Positions 37,943-47,598 are shown, counted from the stretch's first letter. The stretch is DNA of 64,000 nt from Oceanimonas doudoroffii (GCF_002242685.1 NZ_NBIM01000001.1:620001-684000), one strand, 5' to 3'. Numbers and translations are program-made. Notes: a model not told the origin generated them from the sequence alone.

Positions 37943-38406
37943 CGCACTTCAAACAGAAAGCGGTAGGTCTGCGGTTGGCCCAGGTATTCCACCTCCACTA
38001 CCCAGGCCCACAGCATGCGGGCCTCGGTGCAGCTGCCTACCAGCGCCTGCCCCTGCCACCGCCCTTTGCCGGCGGGTTGCAGCAGGGCCGGCAGGGTACC
38101 CATGTACATGGTTTCCCCTTCCAGCACGCTGCGCACAACAGTCACACTCGGATCTGAAAAGGTAATGTTCAGTTCAAAGGGCGATTCCGCCTGCAGCTTG
38201 TCGGCCTTAAGGCGGGCGGTGGCGATCAGCCCCCCTTGTTCCTGCCGACATTCATTGTGACTTACATCACAGTAATCAAGTTTTTCCTCGACGTTTTCGG
38301 TCGTTTGCTGCTCCGTACCGCAGGTACGCAGCCAGAAGGCCGCCGACAAAACGACCATGACCACCAGAATTTGCACCATTTTTGGGCCAGTCAGCCGGTC
38401 TCTCAT
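37936..38406 (-). CDS. Hypothetical membrane-anchored protein next to the cbb3 operon
   Basis: Unrecognised protein of 156 residues. A short cytoplasmic start (MRDRLTGPK) is followed by one membrane segment (about 10-27, MVQILVVMVVLSAAFWL) and an outside domain with cysteines (RTCGTEQ, DYCDVSHNEC, GSCTEARM) that could form disulfides or bind metal. The C-terminal part looks beta-rich (LNITFSDPSVTVVRSVLEGETMYMG; QTYRFLFEV). AGGAAGAG precedes the ATG. It is divergent from ccoN and shares its upstream region with an FNR box, so a link with respiration is possible but unproven. Confidence 0.68.
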   Translation of the reverse strand: MRDRLTGPKMVQILVVMVVLSAAFWLRTCGTEQQTTENVEEKLDYCDVSHNECRQEQGGLIATARLKADKLQAESPFELNITFSDPSVTVVRSVLEGETMYMGTLPALLQPAGKGRWQGQALVGSCTEARMLWAWVVEVEYLGQPQTYRFLFEVRH

Positions 38407-38447
38407 GAAATAACTCTTCCTGTTTCGGGGTCAGTTACGAGGCTTGC

Positions 38448-38461
38448 TTGATCTCGATCAA
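38448..38461. promoter_or_regulatory. FNR box between the hypothetical gene and ccoN
   Basis: TTGATCTCGATCAA is a perfect FNR/ANR palindrome (TTGAT-N4-ATCAA). It lies 257 bases before ccoN and 42 bases before the divergent ATG. Activation of the cbb3 operon from a promoter near 38495 would leave a 5' leader of about 220 bases. The remaining sequence from 38462 to 38717 contains no gene. Confidence 0.85.
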
Positions 38462-38717
38462 CACGCGTCGTTATGCCCTATGGGCGGGCTAAAGGGGTAA
38501 TCATATTACTGTTTATACTGTTTTTTTGGCAGCCACTCATTTATCATCTGTGCCGGTTTTGGGGGGGTGCCTTTGCTTTGTTAACAAAGAGTTAACGAAT
38601 TCTGGTGCGCGCCAAAGCCACGATAAGAGAAACCGGTAACACTTAATCCTTCCGATGTGAGCACCTAAACCGTGAGCACAAAACCTGAATAACAGCAGTG
38701 GAAGCGGAACTATAACG

Positions 38718-40142
38718 ATGAGTCAAACTAATAATCAACCAAACTACAACTACACCGTAGTTCGTCAGTTTACGGTCATGACCGTGATCTGGGGCGTTGT
38801 AGGTATGTCGTTGGGTGTGCTGATCGCAGCACAGCTGATCTGGCCTGCCCTCAACTTCGAAACACCCTGGCTGACCTACAGCCGCCTGCGTCCGTTGCAC
38901 ACCAACGCGGTAATTTTTGCCTTTGGTGTCAGCGCGCTGATGGCAACGTCCTTTTACGTGGTGCAACGCACCTGTCAGGTTCGCCTGTTCGGTGGTCCGC
39001 TGGCCTCCTTTGTATTCTGGGGCTGGCAGGCAATCATCGTCTCGGCGATCATCACCCTGCCCATGGGCTACACCTCGAGCAAGGAATACGCCGAGCTGGA
39101 GTGGCCGATCGACATCGCCATTGCCGTGGTGTGGGTGTCTTATGCCATCGTCTTCTTTGGCACCATGTACAAGCGCGTGACCTCCCACATCTATGTGGCC
39201 AACTGGTTCTACGGCGGCTTCATTCTGACCGTGGCGGTGCTGCACATCGTTAACAGCCTGGCCATTCCGGTCAGCGGCATGAAGTCCTACTCGGTGTACT
39301 CCGGTGCGGCCGACGCCATGATCCAGTGGTGGTACGGTCACAACGCCGTGGGCTTCCTGCTGACCGCCGGCTTCCTGGGCATGATGTATTACTTTGTACC
39401 CAAGCAGGCCGGTCGTCCGGTTTACTCTTATCGTCTGTCCATCGTGCACTTCTGGGCGCTGATCACCCTGTATATCTGGGCTGGCCCGCACCACCTGCAC
39501 TACACCGCCCTGCCCGACTGGGCCCAGTCTCTGGGCATGGTCATGTCCCTGATCCTGTTCGTACCGTCCTGGGGTGGCATGATCAACGGCATCATGACCC
39601 TGTCCGGCGCCTGGCACAAACTGCGTTACGATCCCGTTTTGCGCTTCCTGATCGTGTCCCTGTCGTTCTACGGCATGTCCACCTTTGAAGGCCCGATGAT
39701 GGCGATCAAGACCGTAAACGCCCTGTCCCACTACACCGACTGGACCGTGGGTCACGTGCACTCCGGTGCCCTGGGCTGGGTGGCCATGATCTCCATCGGC
39801 TCCGTTTACCACCTGATCCCCAACCTGTTCGGTCAGCAGCGTATGTACAGCCTGACGCTGATCAACACCCACTTCTGGCTCGCCACCATCGGTACCGTGC
39901 TGTACATCGTGGCCATGTGGATCAGTGGTGTGATGCAGGGCCTGATGTGGCGTGCGGTGAACGAAGACGGCACCCTGACCTACAGCTTTGTTGAAGGTCT
40001 GCAGGCGTCCTACCCGTTCTACTTTGTACGTTTCCTGGGCGGCGTCTTCTTTGTCACCGGCATGCTGCTGATGCTGTACAACACCTACCGTACCATCAAG
40101 GCGCCGAAAGGCTCCCTGCAAGCCATTGCCCAACCGGCCTGA
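38718..40142 (+). CDS. ccoN: cbb3-type cytochrome oxidase subunit I (CcoN)
   Basis: Catalytic subunit of 474 residues with about 12 membrane helices. Visible ligands are H61 ([10 protein letters not shown], low-spin haem b), H208 ([11 protein letters not shown], CuB, in the segment with the cross-linked Tyr) with H258 and H259 ([11 protein letters not shown]), and the proximal haem histidines in [11 protein letters not shown]. The cbb3 enzyme is the high-affinity oxygen reductase and proton pump of microaerobic growth. The ATG has a weak upstream AGCGGAA. First gene of ccoNOQP, with an FNR box upstream. Confidence 0.97.
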   Translation: MSQTNNQPNYNYTVVRQFTVMTVIWGVVGMSLGVLIAAQLIWPALNFETPWLTYSRLRPLHTNAVIFAFGVSALMATSFYVVQRTCQVRLFGGPLASFVFWGWQAIIVSAIITLPMGYTSSKEYAELEWPIDIAIAVVWVSYAIVFFGTMYKRVTSHIYVANWFYGGFILTVAVLHIVNSLAIPVSGMKSYSVYSGAADAMIQWWYGHNAVGFLLTAGFLGMMYYFVPKQAGRPVYSYRLSIVHFWALITLYIWAGPHHLHYTALPDWAQSLGMVMSLILFVPSWGGMINGIMTLSGAWHKLRYDPVLRFLIVSLSFYGMSTFEGPMMAIKTVNALSHYTDWTVGHVHSGALGWVAMISIGSVYHLIPNLFGQQRMYSLTLINTHFWLATIGTVLYIVAMWISGVMQGLMWRAVNEDGTLTYSFVEGLQASYPFYFVRFLGGVFFVTGMLLMLYNTYRTIKAPKGSLQAIAQPA

Positions 40143-40158
40143 TTTAGGAGACTCGTGA

Positions 40159-40767
40159 ATGCAAAACCGTCATGAACTGGTCGAAAAGAATGTCACCTGG
40201 TTGGCAATCCTGACCGTTGTGGCCATCAGCTTTGGTGGCCTGGTTGAAATCGTGCCGCTGTTCTTTCAGCAGCAGACCAACGAGCCGGTAGAGGGCCTGC
40301 GTCCCTACACCGCACTGGAAATGGAAGGCCGTGACATCTACATCCGTGAAGGTTGTACCGTGTGTCACAGCCAGATGATCCGTCCGTTCCGTGCCGAAAC
40401 CGAGCGTTATGGTCACTACTCCGTGGCCGGTGAAAGTGTGTGGGAGCACCCCTTCCTGTGGGGCTCCAAGCGTACCGGTCCGGATCTGGCCCGGGTGGGC
40501 GGCCGTTACTCCGACGAGTGGCACCGTGTGCACCTGCTGAATCCGCGTGATGTGGTGCCCGAGTCCAACATGCCGGCGTTCCCCTGGCTGGAAACCAATG
40601 TGCTGGACGGCAAGCATACTGCCGAGAAGCTGCGCGTTTTCCGCGACAACTTTGGTGTTCCGTACACCGACGCCGACATTGAAGGTGCCGAAGCGGCCGT
40701 GAAGGGCAAAACCGAAATGGATGCCGTCATCGCCTATCTGCAGTCCCTGGGACACGCCCTTAAATAA
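40159..40767 (+). CDS. ccoO: cbb3 oxidase monohaem cytochrome c subunit (CcoO)
   Basis: Subunit II, 202 residues. An N-terminal membrane anchor (about 13-35) precedes one c-haem site C66-T-V-C69-H70 ([15 protein letters not shown]). The [10 protein letters not shown] segment supplies the axial Met. It passes electrons from CcoP to CcoN. AGGAGA lies ahead of the ATG, 16 bases after the ccoN stop. Confidence 0.96.
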   Translation: MQNRHELVEKNVTWLAILTVVAISFGGLVEIVPLFFQQQTNEPVEGLRPYTALEMEGRDIYIREGCTVCHSQMIRPFRAETERYGHYSVAGESVWEHPFLWGSKRTGPDLARVGGRYSDEWHRVHLLNPRDVVPESNMPAFPWLETNVLDGKHTAEKLRVFRDNFGVPYTDADIEGAEAAVKGKTEMDAVIAYLQSLGHALK

Positions 40768-40778
40768 CCGGAGTCGAT

Positions 40779-40994
40779 ATGGATCTCAGTACCTTGGAAG
40801 CCCTCAAGCCCATGCTGATCAGCTTTCAGACCCTGGCCCTGCTGGTGTTGTTTGCAGGCATCGTTTGGTGGGCCTTTAGCAAACGCAGAAAGGGTAAGTT
40901 TGACGATGCTGCTCACTCCATCTTTGACGAGGATGAGCGCAACAAGCCGCGCCGGGGTACTGAGCAGGATCGCGCAGGAGCTAACAAAAAATGA
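40779..40994 (+). CDS. ccoQ: cbb3 oxidase small subunit (CcoQ)
   Basis: Protein of 71 residues with one membrane helix (about 12-34, LISFQTLALLVLFAGIVWWAF) and a charged tail (SKRRKGKFDDAAHSIFDEDE). CcoQ stabilises the oxidase complex. Its stop overlaps the ccoP ATG by four bases. A little longer than the usual 55-65 residues. Confidence 0.92.
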   Translation: MDLSTLEALKPMLISFQTLALLVLFAGIVWWAFSKRRKGKFDDAAHSIFDEDERNKPRRGTEQDRAGANKK

Positions 40995-41959
40995 ATACTT
41001 TTCTGAGCATATTTGTCACCGTGATCAGCCTGGGCACCATTTTCGGCTGCCTGACGCTGCTCATCTGGTGTAACAAAGACAAGATGGGAATGGAAGAAGG
41101 GGCGCCCACCGGGCACACCTATGACGGCATCTCCGAACTGAACAACCCTCTGCCCAAGTGGTGGAGCTACATGTTCATTATCATGGTGGTGTTTTCCCTG
41201 ATCTACCTGGCTCTGTATCCGGGCCTGGGCAACTTCAAGGGTCTGCTGGGCTGGCAGAGCTCCAACCAGGACATTCGTTCCCTGGAAGAGTCTCGCGCCG
41301 CCTCCGCCGCCGCCCGTGAAGAAGGCCGTCTGGTGCAGTACGAGCGTGAGATGGTCAAGGCCGACGAGGTCTTCGGTGCCAAGTTCCGCGAGCTGGCCTA
41401 TGAGGCCGATGGCAGCAGCTACCGTGCCATTGCCGATATCGCCCAGGACGAAGAGGCCACCAAGGTGGGCCAACGCCTGTTCCTGCAGAACTGTGCCCAG
41501 TGTCATGGCTCCGACGCCCGTGGTGCCCGTGGTTTCCCCAACCTGGCGGATGCCGACTGGCTCTACGGCGGCACCCCGGAAGCCATCAAGGCCACCATCA
41601 TGCACGGCCGCAAGGGCGCCATGCCCGCCTGGGGCGACAGCCTGGGTGAGCAAGGCGTACAGGAAGTCACTTCCTACGTGCTGAGCCTGTCCGGCCGTAA
41701 AGTGGATCCCGTAGAGGCCCAGAAAGGCCAGGCCCGGTTCGCCATGTGTGCCGCCTGTCACGGCATGGACGGCAAGGGTAACCCCGCCATGGGCGCGCCC
41801 AACCTGACCGACAACATCTGGCTTTACGGCGGCTCCCGTGCCGCGGTGGAAGACTCCATTCGTCATGGCCGCGCCGGTGTCATGCCCGCCTGGAATGAAA
41901 TTCTGGGCGAAGACAAGGTGCATCTGCTGGCGTCTTACATCTACAGCCTGAACGACTGA
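40991..41959 (+). CDS. ccoP: cbb3 oxidase dihaem cytochrome c subunit (CcoP)
   Basis: Subunit III, 322 residues. Two membrane helices (about 5-27 and 57-76) flank a short cytoplasmic loop, then two c-type domains with C168-A-Q-C171-H172 and C253-A-A-C256-H257; axial Met residues lie in KGAMPAWG and AGVMPAWN. It accepts electrons from cytochrome c and passes them to CcoO. Ends the ccoNOQP transcript, followed by two hairpins. Confidence 0.96.
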   Translation: MNTFLSIFVTVISLGTIFGCLTLLIWCNKDKMGMEEGAPTGHTYDGISELNNPLPKWWSYMFIIMVVFSLIYLALYPGLGNFKGLLGWQSSNQDIRSLEESRAASAAAREEGRLVQYEREMVKADEVFGAKFRELAYEADGSSYRAIADIAQDEEATKVGQRLFLQNCAQCHGSDARGARGFPNLADADWLYGGTPEAIKATIMHGRKGAMPAWGDSLGEQGVQEVTSYVLSLSGRKVDPVEAQKGQARFAMCAACHGMDGKGNPAMGAPNLTDNIWLYGGSRAAVEDSIRHGRAGVMPAWNEILGEDKVHLLASYIYSLND

Positions 41960-41983
41960 TAAAGCCCGCCGGGCTTGGACAGA

Positions 41984-42009
41984 AAGCCCCGCTTGCGGGG
42001 CTTTTTTTG
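41984..42009 (+). terminator. Terminator after ccoNOQP
   Basis: Stem AAGCCCCGC/GCGGGGCTT with a two-base loop and seven or more T residues. A smaller hairpin, AAGCCCG/CGGGCTT, lies just before it at 41962-41976. Confidence 0.87.
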
Positions 42010-42051
42010 TTATATTAGCCGTCGACTTTTTTCGCAGTAGGAATTCCCGTT

Positions 42052-42537
42052 ATGCATCGTCCCTGGTATCAGCAATTCTGGCCCTGGTTTTTGATCGTGC
42101 TGCCCCTGTGCGCCGTGGTGGCCAGCCTCTATACCCTGCACCTGGCAAGCACCAATGCCGATACCATGGTGGTGGATGACTACTACAAAAAAGGCCGCGC
42201 CATTAACCAGGATCTGAGTGAGCTCAAGGAAGCAGAGCGACTGGGCCTGATGGCCGAGCTCGGTTATGCCGACGGCCAGATCACCCTGCGCATGCAGGGC
42301 GAGCACACCGAGGGGGAGCCGGTGCGACTGCGTTTTACCCACCCCACCCTGGCCGAGCAGGACGTACAGGCCCTGCTCACCACCGATGCCGCCGGCGTCT
42401 ACCGCTTCCGCCCGGATCACGTACTGCTGAACGGGCTGTGGAACCTGCAGCTGGAAGCCTTTGACCGGCGCTGGCGCATGCAGCAGCGCATTCGCCTGCC
42501 CATTGCCGACAAACTCGTGATCCGAGCCGGTCAGTAA
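42052..42537 (+). CDS. ccoH: FixH/CcoH-family protein for cbb3 oxidase assembly
   Basis: Protein of 161 residues with an N-terminal membrane helix (about 10-30, FWPWFLIVLPLCAVVASLYTL) and the conserved VVDDYYKKGRAINQDL segment typical of FixH. The periplasmic part is beta-rich. It helps stabilise the assembling oxidase. AGGAAT precedes the ATG, and two bases separate its stop from the ccoI start, so the maturation genes form one unit after the ccoNOQP terminator. Confidence 0.88.
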   Translation: MHRPWYQQFWPWFLIVLPLCAVVASLYTLHLASTNADTMVVDDYYKKGRAINQDLSELKEAERLGLMAELGYADGQITLRMQGEHTEGEPVRLRFTHPTLAEQDVQALLTTDAAGVYRFRPDHVLLNGLWNLQLEAFDRRWRMQQRIRLPIADKLVIRAGQ

Positions 42538-42539
42538 GC

Positions 42540-44909
42540 ATGGTCGGCTGTTTCCATTGTGGTGAGCCGGTTCCGGCGGCGGCCGGCTTCAGTGCCGTGC
42601 TGGAAGGGGAACCCCGCCAGTTCTGCTGCCCCGGTTGTCAGGCGGTGGCCGAAACCATCATCGACTGCGGCCTCGGCAGTTATTATCAACACAGAACCAG
42701 TACCCCGCCCAAGGCCGAGGCGGTGCCCGATGAGCTGCGCCGGCTGCAGCATTATGACCTGGACGACATTCAGCAGGACTTTGTGGTACAACGCGACGAC
42801 ATTCGCGAAGTGCAGTTGTCCATCGGCGGCCTGACCTGCGCCGCCTGTGCCTGGCTGATTGAGCGCCACCTGGCCCAGCTGCCGGGGGTGATGCTTATCC
42901 AGGTCAACACCACTACCGAGCGGGCCCGGTTGCGCTGGGATCCGCAACAGACCCGGCTCAGCACCCTGCTGGCCGGTTTTGCCCATATCGGCTATCAGGC
43001 CCGGCCGTTTCAGCCCCATCAGCAGGAGCAGGAATACAACCGCGAGGTAAAATCCTACCTGTTGCGCATGGGCCTGGCCGGGCTTGCCAGCATGCAGGTG
43101 ATGATGGTGGGTTTCGCCCTCTATGAAGACCTGTTTCCCGACATTGATCCCGGCCTGGTGCAGCTGTTTCGCTGGGTCAGCCTGTGGCTGTCGGTGCCGG
43201 TGATGGCCTACTCCGCCCTGCCCTTTTACCGCAATGCCTGGCGAGGGCTGAAAAACCGGGCGCTGAACATGGACTTGCCGGTGTCGCTGGCCATGCTGTT
43301 CGCCTTTGTCGCCTCTGTCTATGCCACCGTGACCGCGACCGGTGAGGTCTATTACGAGTGCGTGTCGATGTTTGCGTTTCTGCTGCTCACCGGCCGCTTT
43401 CTGGAAATGCGGGCCAAGCGCCGGGCCTCGGAAACCACCGCCAACCTCACTCACCATATTCCCATGCTGGCCCGGCTGGAAAGCGACGGTGACGAGCAGG
43501 AAGTGGCCGCCCGCACCCTGCTGCCCGGCCAGGTGGTACGGGTATCGCCCGGTGCGGTGATCCCCGCCGACGGTGACATTATCGAGGGCCACACCAGCGT
43601 GGACGAGTCCATGCTGACCGGTGAACATTTGCCGGTGTCGCGCCGCCCGGGTGAGCCGGTGTTTGCCGGCACCACCAATGTGGAGTCACCACTGCGCATT
43701 CGTGTCAGCCGAGGCCTGGCCGATGCCCGCGTCTCGGAAATTTTGCGGGCCCAGGACGACGCCCTGCTGGAAAAGCCCAGGGTGGCGGTGCTGGCGGATC
43801 AGCTGTCCCGCTATTTTGTGGCGGCGCTGTTGCTGGCCACCCTCGCCACCTACCTGGTGTGGCTGCAGCTCGATGCCGACCGCGCCTTCTGGGTGATGCT
43901 GTCGGTGCTGGTGGCCACCTGCCCCTGTGCGCTGTCGCTGGCCACCCCCACGGCGCTGACCGTGGCCACCTCCCGGCTGACCCAGGGCGGCGTGCTGGTG
44001 CGCCGGGGTCACGTGCTCGACACCTTGCCCCGCACCACCCGCATGGTGTTTGACAAGACCGGCACCCTGACCCGGGGCAAGGTGGCACTGACCGAGGTTA
44101 CCCTGCTCGGCGCCATGGACAAGAAGCAGGTCCTGGCGCTGGCCGCCGCCCTGGAAAGCGGCTCCGAGCACCCCATCGCCCGTGCCTTTGCCCCGTATTG
44201 TGATGCCGGCATTCCGGTGAGCCAACGGCAAAACCACGTGGGCCGGGGCGTCAGTGGTGTGATCGACGGCGAGACATGGCGGCTGGGCAGCGGCCCATGG
44301 CTGAATCCCGGCCACCAGGACAGCGAGCTGTGCGTTTATCTTGCCGGAGAGCATGGCCTGGCAGCCCGCTTTACCCTGACGGATCCCCTGCGGGACGAGG
44401 CCGCCGCCCTGATCGCCCGCTGCCACGAGCAGGGCCTGGCCACCACCATTCTCACCGGTGACGGCTCCGGCCAGGCGGATCGGGTGGCGCAGGTGCTCGG
44501 GGTAACCGAACTCGAAAAAAGCGCCACCCCCGACAACAAACTGGCGTATCTGCGCGCCCGCGCCGAACGGGGCGACGTCTGCCTGATGGTGGGGGACGGC
44601 ATCAACGATGCCCCCGTGCTGGCCGGTGCCCATGTGTCCTTTGCCATGGCCGGCGGCACCGACATTGCCAAAAACAGTGCCGATGCCATTTTGCTGGGGG
44701 ACTCCCTCGACCGCCTGCTGATGGCCCGGCGCATTGCCGCGGCCGCCCGGCGGGTGATCAAGCAGAATTTCGGCTGGGCCCTGGGCTATAACCTGGTGGT
44801 GCTGCCGCTGGCGGCGGCCGGTCAGGTCTCGCCCTGGTTCGCCATGCTGGGCATGTCGGCCAGCTCGCTGCTCGTTATTTCCAACTCCCTGAGGTTATCC
44901 CGGTTATGA
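42540..44909 (+). CDS. ccoI: Copper P-type ATPase CcoI/FixI
   Basis: P1B-type ATPase of 789 residues that exports copper for insertion into cbb3 oxidase. Order: an N-terminal cysteine cluster (C4-F-H-C7, then CCPGC at 29-33), a heavy-metal domain with C100-A-A-C103, eight membrane helices with C461-P-C463, the phosphorylated Asp in D505-K-T-G-T, SEHPIA, and MVGDGINDAPVL. The N-terminal cluster is the mark of the CcoI/CopA2 class, as opposed to copper-detoxifying CopA1. The next gene overlaps by four bases. Confidence 0.95.
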   Translation: MVGCFHCGEPVPAAAGFSAVLEGEPRQFCCPGCQAVAETIIDCGLGSYYQHRTSTPPKAEAVPDELRRLQHYDLDDIQQDFVVQRDDIREVQLSIGGLTCAACAWLIERHLAQLPGVMLIQVNTTTERARLRWDPQQTRLSTLLAGFAHIGYQARPFQPHQQEQEYNREVKSYLLRMGLAGLASMQVMMVGFALYEDLFPDIDPGLVQLFRWVSLWLSVPVMAYSALPFYRNAWRGLKNRALNMDLPVSLAMLFAFVASVYATVTATGEVYYECVSMFAFLLLTGRFLEMRAKRRASETTANLTHHIPMLARLESDGDEQEVAARTLLPGQVVRVSPGAVIPADGDIIEGHTSVDESMLTGEHLPVSRRPGEPVFAGTTNVESPLRIRVSRGLADARVSEILRAQDDALLEKPRVAVLADQLSRYFVAALLLATLATYLVWLQLDADRAFWVMLSVLVATCPCALSLATPTALTVATSRLTQGGVLVRRGHVLDTLPRTTRMVFDKTGTLTRGKVALTEVTLLGAMDKKQVLALAAALESGSEHPIARAFAPYCDAGIPVSQRQNHVGRGVSGVIDGETWRLGSGPWLNPGHQDSELCVYLAGEHGLAARFTLTDPLRDEAAALIARCHEQGLATTILTGDGSGQADRVAQVLGVTELEKSATPDNKLAYLRARAERGDVCLMVGDGINDAPVLAGAHVSFAMAGGTDIAKNSADAILLGDSLDRLLMARRIAAAARRVIKQNFGWALGYNLVVLPLAAAGQVSPWFAMLGMSASSLLVISNSLRLSRL

Positions 44910-45118
44910 ATGGTGACACCATCTGGTACCTGATCCTGCCCATTGCCCTGATTTTGCTGGCGGTGGCCGTGGCGGTGTTTTTCTGGTCGGTAAGAAGCAA
45001 CCAGTTCGAGGATCTGGATCGGCAAGGCAACAATATTTTGTTTGATGACGACGGCGGTGCCCATCGCCGCGCCCAGCATCGCGACTCGCGCAAGGATAAT
45101 GATGACCGGTCAGCTTGA
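44906..45118 (+). CDS. ccoS: CcoS, cbb3 oxidase maturation protein
   Basis: Protein of 70 residues: one membrane helix (about 6-28, IWYLILPIALILLAVAVAVFFWSV) then the conserved RSNQFEDLDRQGNNILFDDD. CcoS is needed for cofactor insertion into the oxidase. The ATG overlaps the ccoI stop (ATGA). The basic-acidic tail (RRAQHRDSRKDNDDRSA) is longer than average and overlaps the next start. Confidence 0.92.
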   Translation: MNGDTIWYLILPIALILLAVAVAVFFWSVRSNQFEDLDRQGNNILFDDDGGAHRRAQHRDSRKDNDDRSA

Positions 45119-45785
45119 TCCCGTAGCGGCCCTGCTGATCGGGCTGCTTGGCGCCGGTCACTGCATTGCCATGTGCGGCGGGGTGGCGGCGGCCTTTTCC
45201 ATGGCCATTCCTCAGTCTCAGCGGCGCTGGCAGTGGCTGTATCTGCTTGGTTACAACGCCGGCCGCATTGGCAGCTATGCCCTGGCCGGTGCCTTGGTGG
45301 GGGGCGTGTTCGCGGGACTTGCCGACATCAGCCTGGGCAAACAGGGGCTCTTGTGGCTGCGGCTGCTGGCCGGGCTGATGATGGTGTTGCTGGGCTTGTA
45401 TCTGGCACGCTGGTGGAACGGTCTGCTGGCCCTGGAGCGGCTCGGCAATGGCCTGTGGCGTCATATCAAGCCGCTGGCCGGGTGTTTTGTGCCCTTTCGC
45501 CACCCCCTTGCCGCCCTGCCCTTCGGCATGATCTGGGGTTGGCTGCCCTGCGGCCTGGTGTATTCGGCACTGACCTGGAGCGCGGTGTCTGGCGGCGCCG
45601 CCGAAGGCGCCCTGGTGATGGCGTTGTTTGGTCTCGGCACCCTGCCCACCCTGCTGGCACTGGGTGGCCTGGCCGGGTCGCTCAGGCACTGGCTGAACCA
45701 TGCCGGCTTTCGTCGAGCTTCGGGCATCTTGTTGATTTGCTACGGTTTATTCAGCCTGTATCAGGCGTTGTCGCTGCTTTCGTGA
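45102..45785 (+). CDS. Sulfite exporter TauE/SafE-like membrane protein (COG2836 type)
   Basis: Membrane protein of 227 residues with about six helices. GLLGAGHCIAMCGGVAAAF near the start and a second copy of the pattern (GMIWGWLPCGLVYSAL) show the internal repeat of the DsbD_2/COG2836 family; the MCGG and PCGL cysteines are conserved. This gene usually follows ccoS and is thought to support cytochrome or copper handling, but the transported species is not known. The ATG at 45102 has AAGGA ahead and overlaps ccoS by 17 bases; an ATG one codon earlier is equally possible. Confidence 0.8.
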   Translation: MTGQLDPVAALLIGLLGAGHCIAMCGGVAAAFSMAIPQSQRRWQWLYLLGYNAGRIGSYALAGALVGGVFAGLADISLGKQGLLWLRLLAGLMMVLLGLYLARWWNGLLALERLGNGLWRHIKPLAGCFVPFRHPLAALPFGMIWGWLPCGLVYSALTWSAVSGGAAEGALVMALFGLGTLPTLLALGGLAGSLRHWLNHAGFRRASGILLICYGLFSLYQALSLLS

Positions 45786-45848
45786 ACTATTAACCGGTTT
45801 TTATTGGTGCTATGATTCAGGTTGGATTACACACAAGCGACGGAGCAC

Positions 45849-46592
45849 ATGGGTAACATAATAAAAGCCGGCAAATCCGCCACAGGTCGCGCCATTCACT
45901 GCCAGGACTGCAGCATCAGCCAGTTGTGCATTCCCCTGGGCCTTAATTCCGACGAGCTGGATCAGCTGGACGACATCATCGAGCGCAAAAAGCCCATTCA
46001 GAAAGGAGAAGAGCTTTTCAAGGCCGGTCAGCCGCTGAAATCGCTTTATGCGATTCGCGCCGGCACCGTCAAGTCCTACACCCTCACCGAGCAGGGAGAC
46101 GAGCAGATCACCGCCTTTCACCTGGCCGGGGATCTGGTGGGGTTCGACGCCATCAACACCGGGGCCCACCCTTCCTTTGCCCAGGCGCTGGAAACGGCCA
46201 TGGTGTGCGAGATTCCCTATGAGGTACTGGACGAGCTGTCGGGCAAGATGCCCCGGCTCAGACAGCAGATCATGCGACTGATGAGCAACGAAATTAACGG
46301 TGATCAGCAGATGATATTGCTGTTGTCCAAGAAAACCGCCGAAGAGCGGCTGGCCGCCTTTCTGCACGGGTTGTCGACCCGCTTTGCCCAGCGCGGCTTT
46401 TCCCCCCGGGAGTTTCGCCTGACCATGACCCGCGGCGAAATCGGCAACTATCTCGGACTGACGGTGGAAACCGTGAGCCGGCTGCTGGGCCGTTTTCAGA
46501 AAAATGGCATGATAGCGGTAGACGGCAAGTACATTCGTATTCTCAAGCAACCCGAGCTGGCCTGCCTGGCAGGTGCGCCGGACGCAGACTGA
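45849..46592 (+). CDS. fnr: FNR-type oxygen-sensing transcription regulator
   Basis: CRP-family activator of 247 residues with a 4Fe-4S cluster. The four ligands are present as C18, C21, C27 and C120 ([21 protein letters not shown]). The C-terminal helix-turn-helix has [11 protein letters not shown], whose E, S and R read the TTGAT half-site. It should activate the FNR box upstream of ccoN. The ATG at 45849 aligns with the short N-terminus before the cysteines; a TTG nine codons earlier is unlikely. Order fnr-uspE-ttcA is as in E. coli. Confidence 0.95.
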   Translation: MGNIIKAGKSATGRAIHCQDCSISQLCIPLGLNSDELDQLDDIIERKKPIQKGEELFKAGQPLKSLYAIRAGTVKSYTLTEQGDEQITAFHLAGDLVGFDAINTGAHPSFAQALETAMVCEIPYEVLDELSGKMPRLRQQIMRLMSNEINGDQQMILLLSKKTAEERLAAFLHGLSTRFAQRGFSPREFRLTMTRGEIGNYLGLTVETVSRLLGRFQKNGMIAVDGKYIRILKQPELACLAGAPDAD

Positions 46593-46614
46593 TCCACACC
46601 ACAAGGAGGTGTCT

Positions 46615-47529
46615 ATGATCAAGTATCAACATATTCTGGTGGTTATCGACCCGGTCGCCGAGGCCCAGCCCGCCCTGCACCGGGCGGTGTCGGTGGCGGC
46701 GCTGCAGGAAAACGCCGCCATCACCCTGTTTTTGCCCATTTACGACTTTTCCTACGAGATGACCTCCATGCTCTCCAGTGAAGAGCGGGACGAAATGCGC
46801 GAAGGGGTGGTGCAGGGCAAGGAGGAGTGGCTCAGGACCCTGCTTGAGCCTTACGCCGACAGCAAAATCAGCTTTCATGTGCGGGTGGTGTGGCACAGCC
46901 GGCCCTTTGAGGCGATCATTCAGCAGGTACAGGAGCAGGGCCACGATCTGGTGGTGAAAAGCACCCACAAGCACGCCATGATCCAGTCCTTTATCTTTAC
47001 CCCCACCGACTGGCACCTGCTGCGCAAGTGTCCCTGCCCGGTGCTGTTGGTCAAGGAGCGGGACTGGCCCATGGGTGGTACCGTGCTGGCCGCGGTCAAT
47101 TGCTGCAGCGACGACAAGGCCCAGGAAGCGCTGAATGAAAAAATCATCGGCGAGAGCGCCGAAGTGGCGCGGCTGCTTTCCGCCACTCTGCACCTGGTCA
47201 ACGCCTACCCCATCACTCCGGTGAACATGGCGCTGGAGCTGCCCGACTTTGACCCTCACGCCTACAATGCGGCGGTAAAAAAACACCATGAGCGGGCCCT
47301 GTATGAATATGCGGTGCGTTTTAACCTGGAGTCCGACAGCCTGCACCTGCACGAGGGCCTGGCAGAGGAAGTCATTCCTAACTGTGCCGATGCCATTGAC
47401 GCCAGCCTGGTGATTCTGGGCTCGGTGGGCCGCACCGGCATGGCGGCGGCGCTGCTTGGCAATACCGCCGAGCACGTGATCGACAAGCTAAGCTGCGACG
47501 TGCTGGTGCTGCGCCCCGACACCGACTGA
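46615..47529 (+). CDS. uspE: UspE, tandem universal stress protein
   Basis: Protein of 304 residues with two Usp domains (about 1-140 and 155-300). It begins MIKYQHILVVIDP, and the second domain ends in the ILGSVGRTGMAAALLGNTAE nucleotide-binding-like loop. UspE affects stress resistance and aggregation in E. coli. A perfect AAGGAGGT lies eight bases before the ATG. It follows fnr by 22 bases and probably shares its transcript. Confidence 0.93.
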   Translation: MIKYQHILVVIDPVAEAQPALHRAVSVAALQENAAITLFLPIYDFSYEMTSMLSSEERDEMREGVVQGKEEWLRTLLEPYADSKISFHVRVVWHSRPFEAIIQQVQEQGHDLVVKSTHKHAMIQSFIFTPTDWHLLRKCPCPVLLVKERDWPMGGTVLAAVNCCSDDKAQEALNEKIIGESAEVARLLSATLHLVNAYPITPVNMALELPDFDPHAYNAAVKKHHERALYEYAVRFNLESDSLHLHEGLAEEVIPNCADAIDASLVILGSVGRTGMAAALLGNTAEHVIDKLSCDVLVLRPDTD

Positions 47530-47598
47530 TCCCTCAGGCGCCTTGCCCTCAAGGCGCCAGTCACTATAATAGCCCCCAGTTTTTTCGCCGGGGGCATC

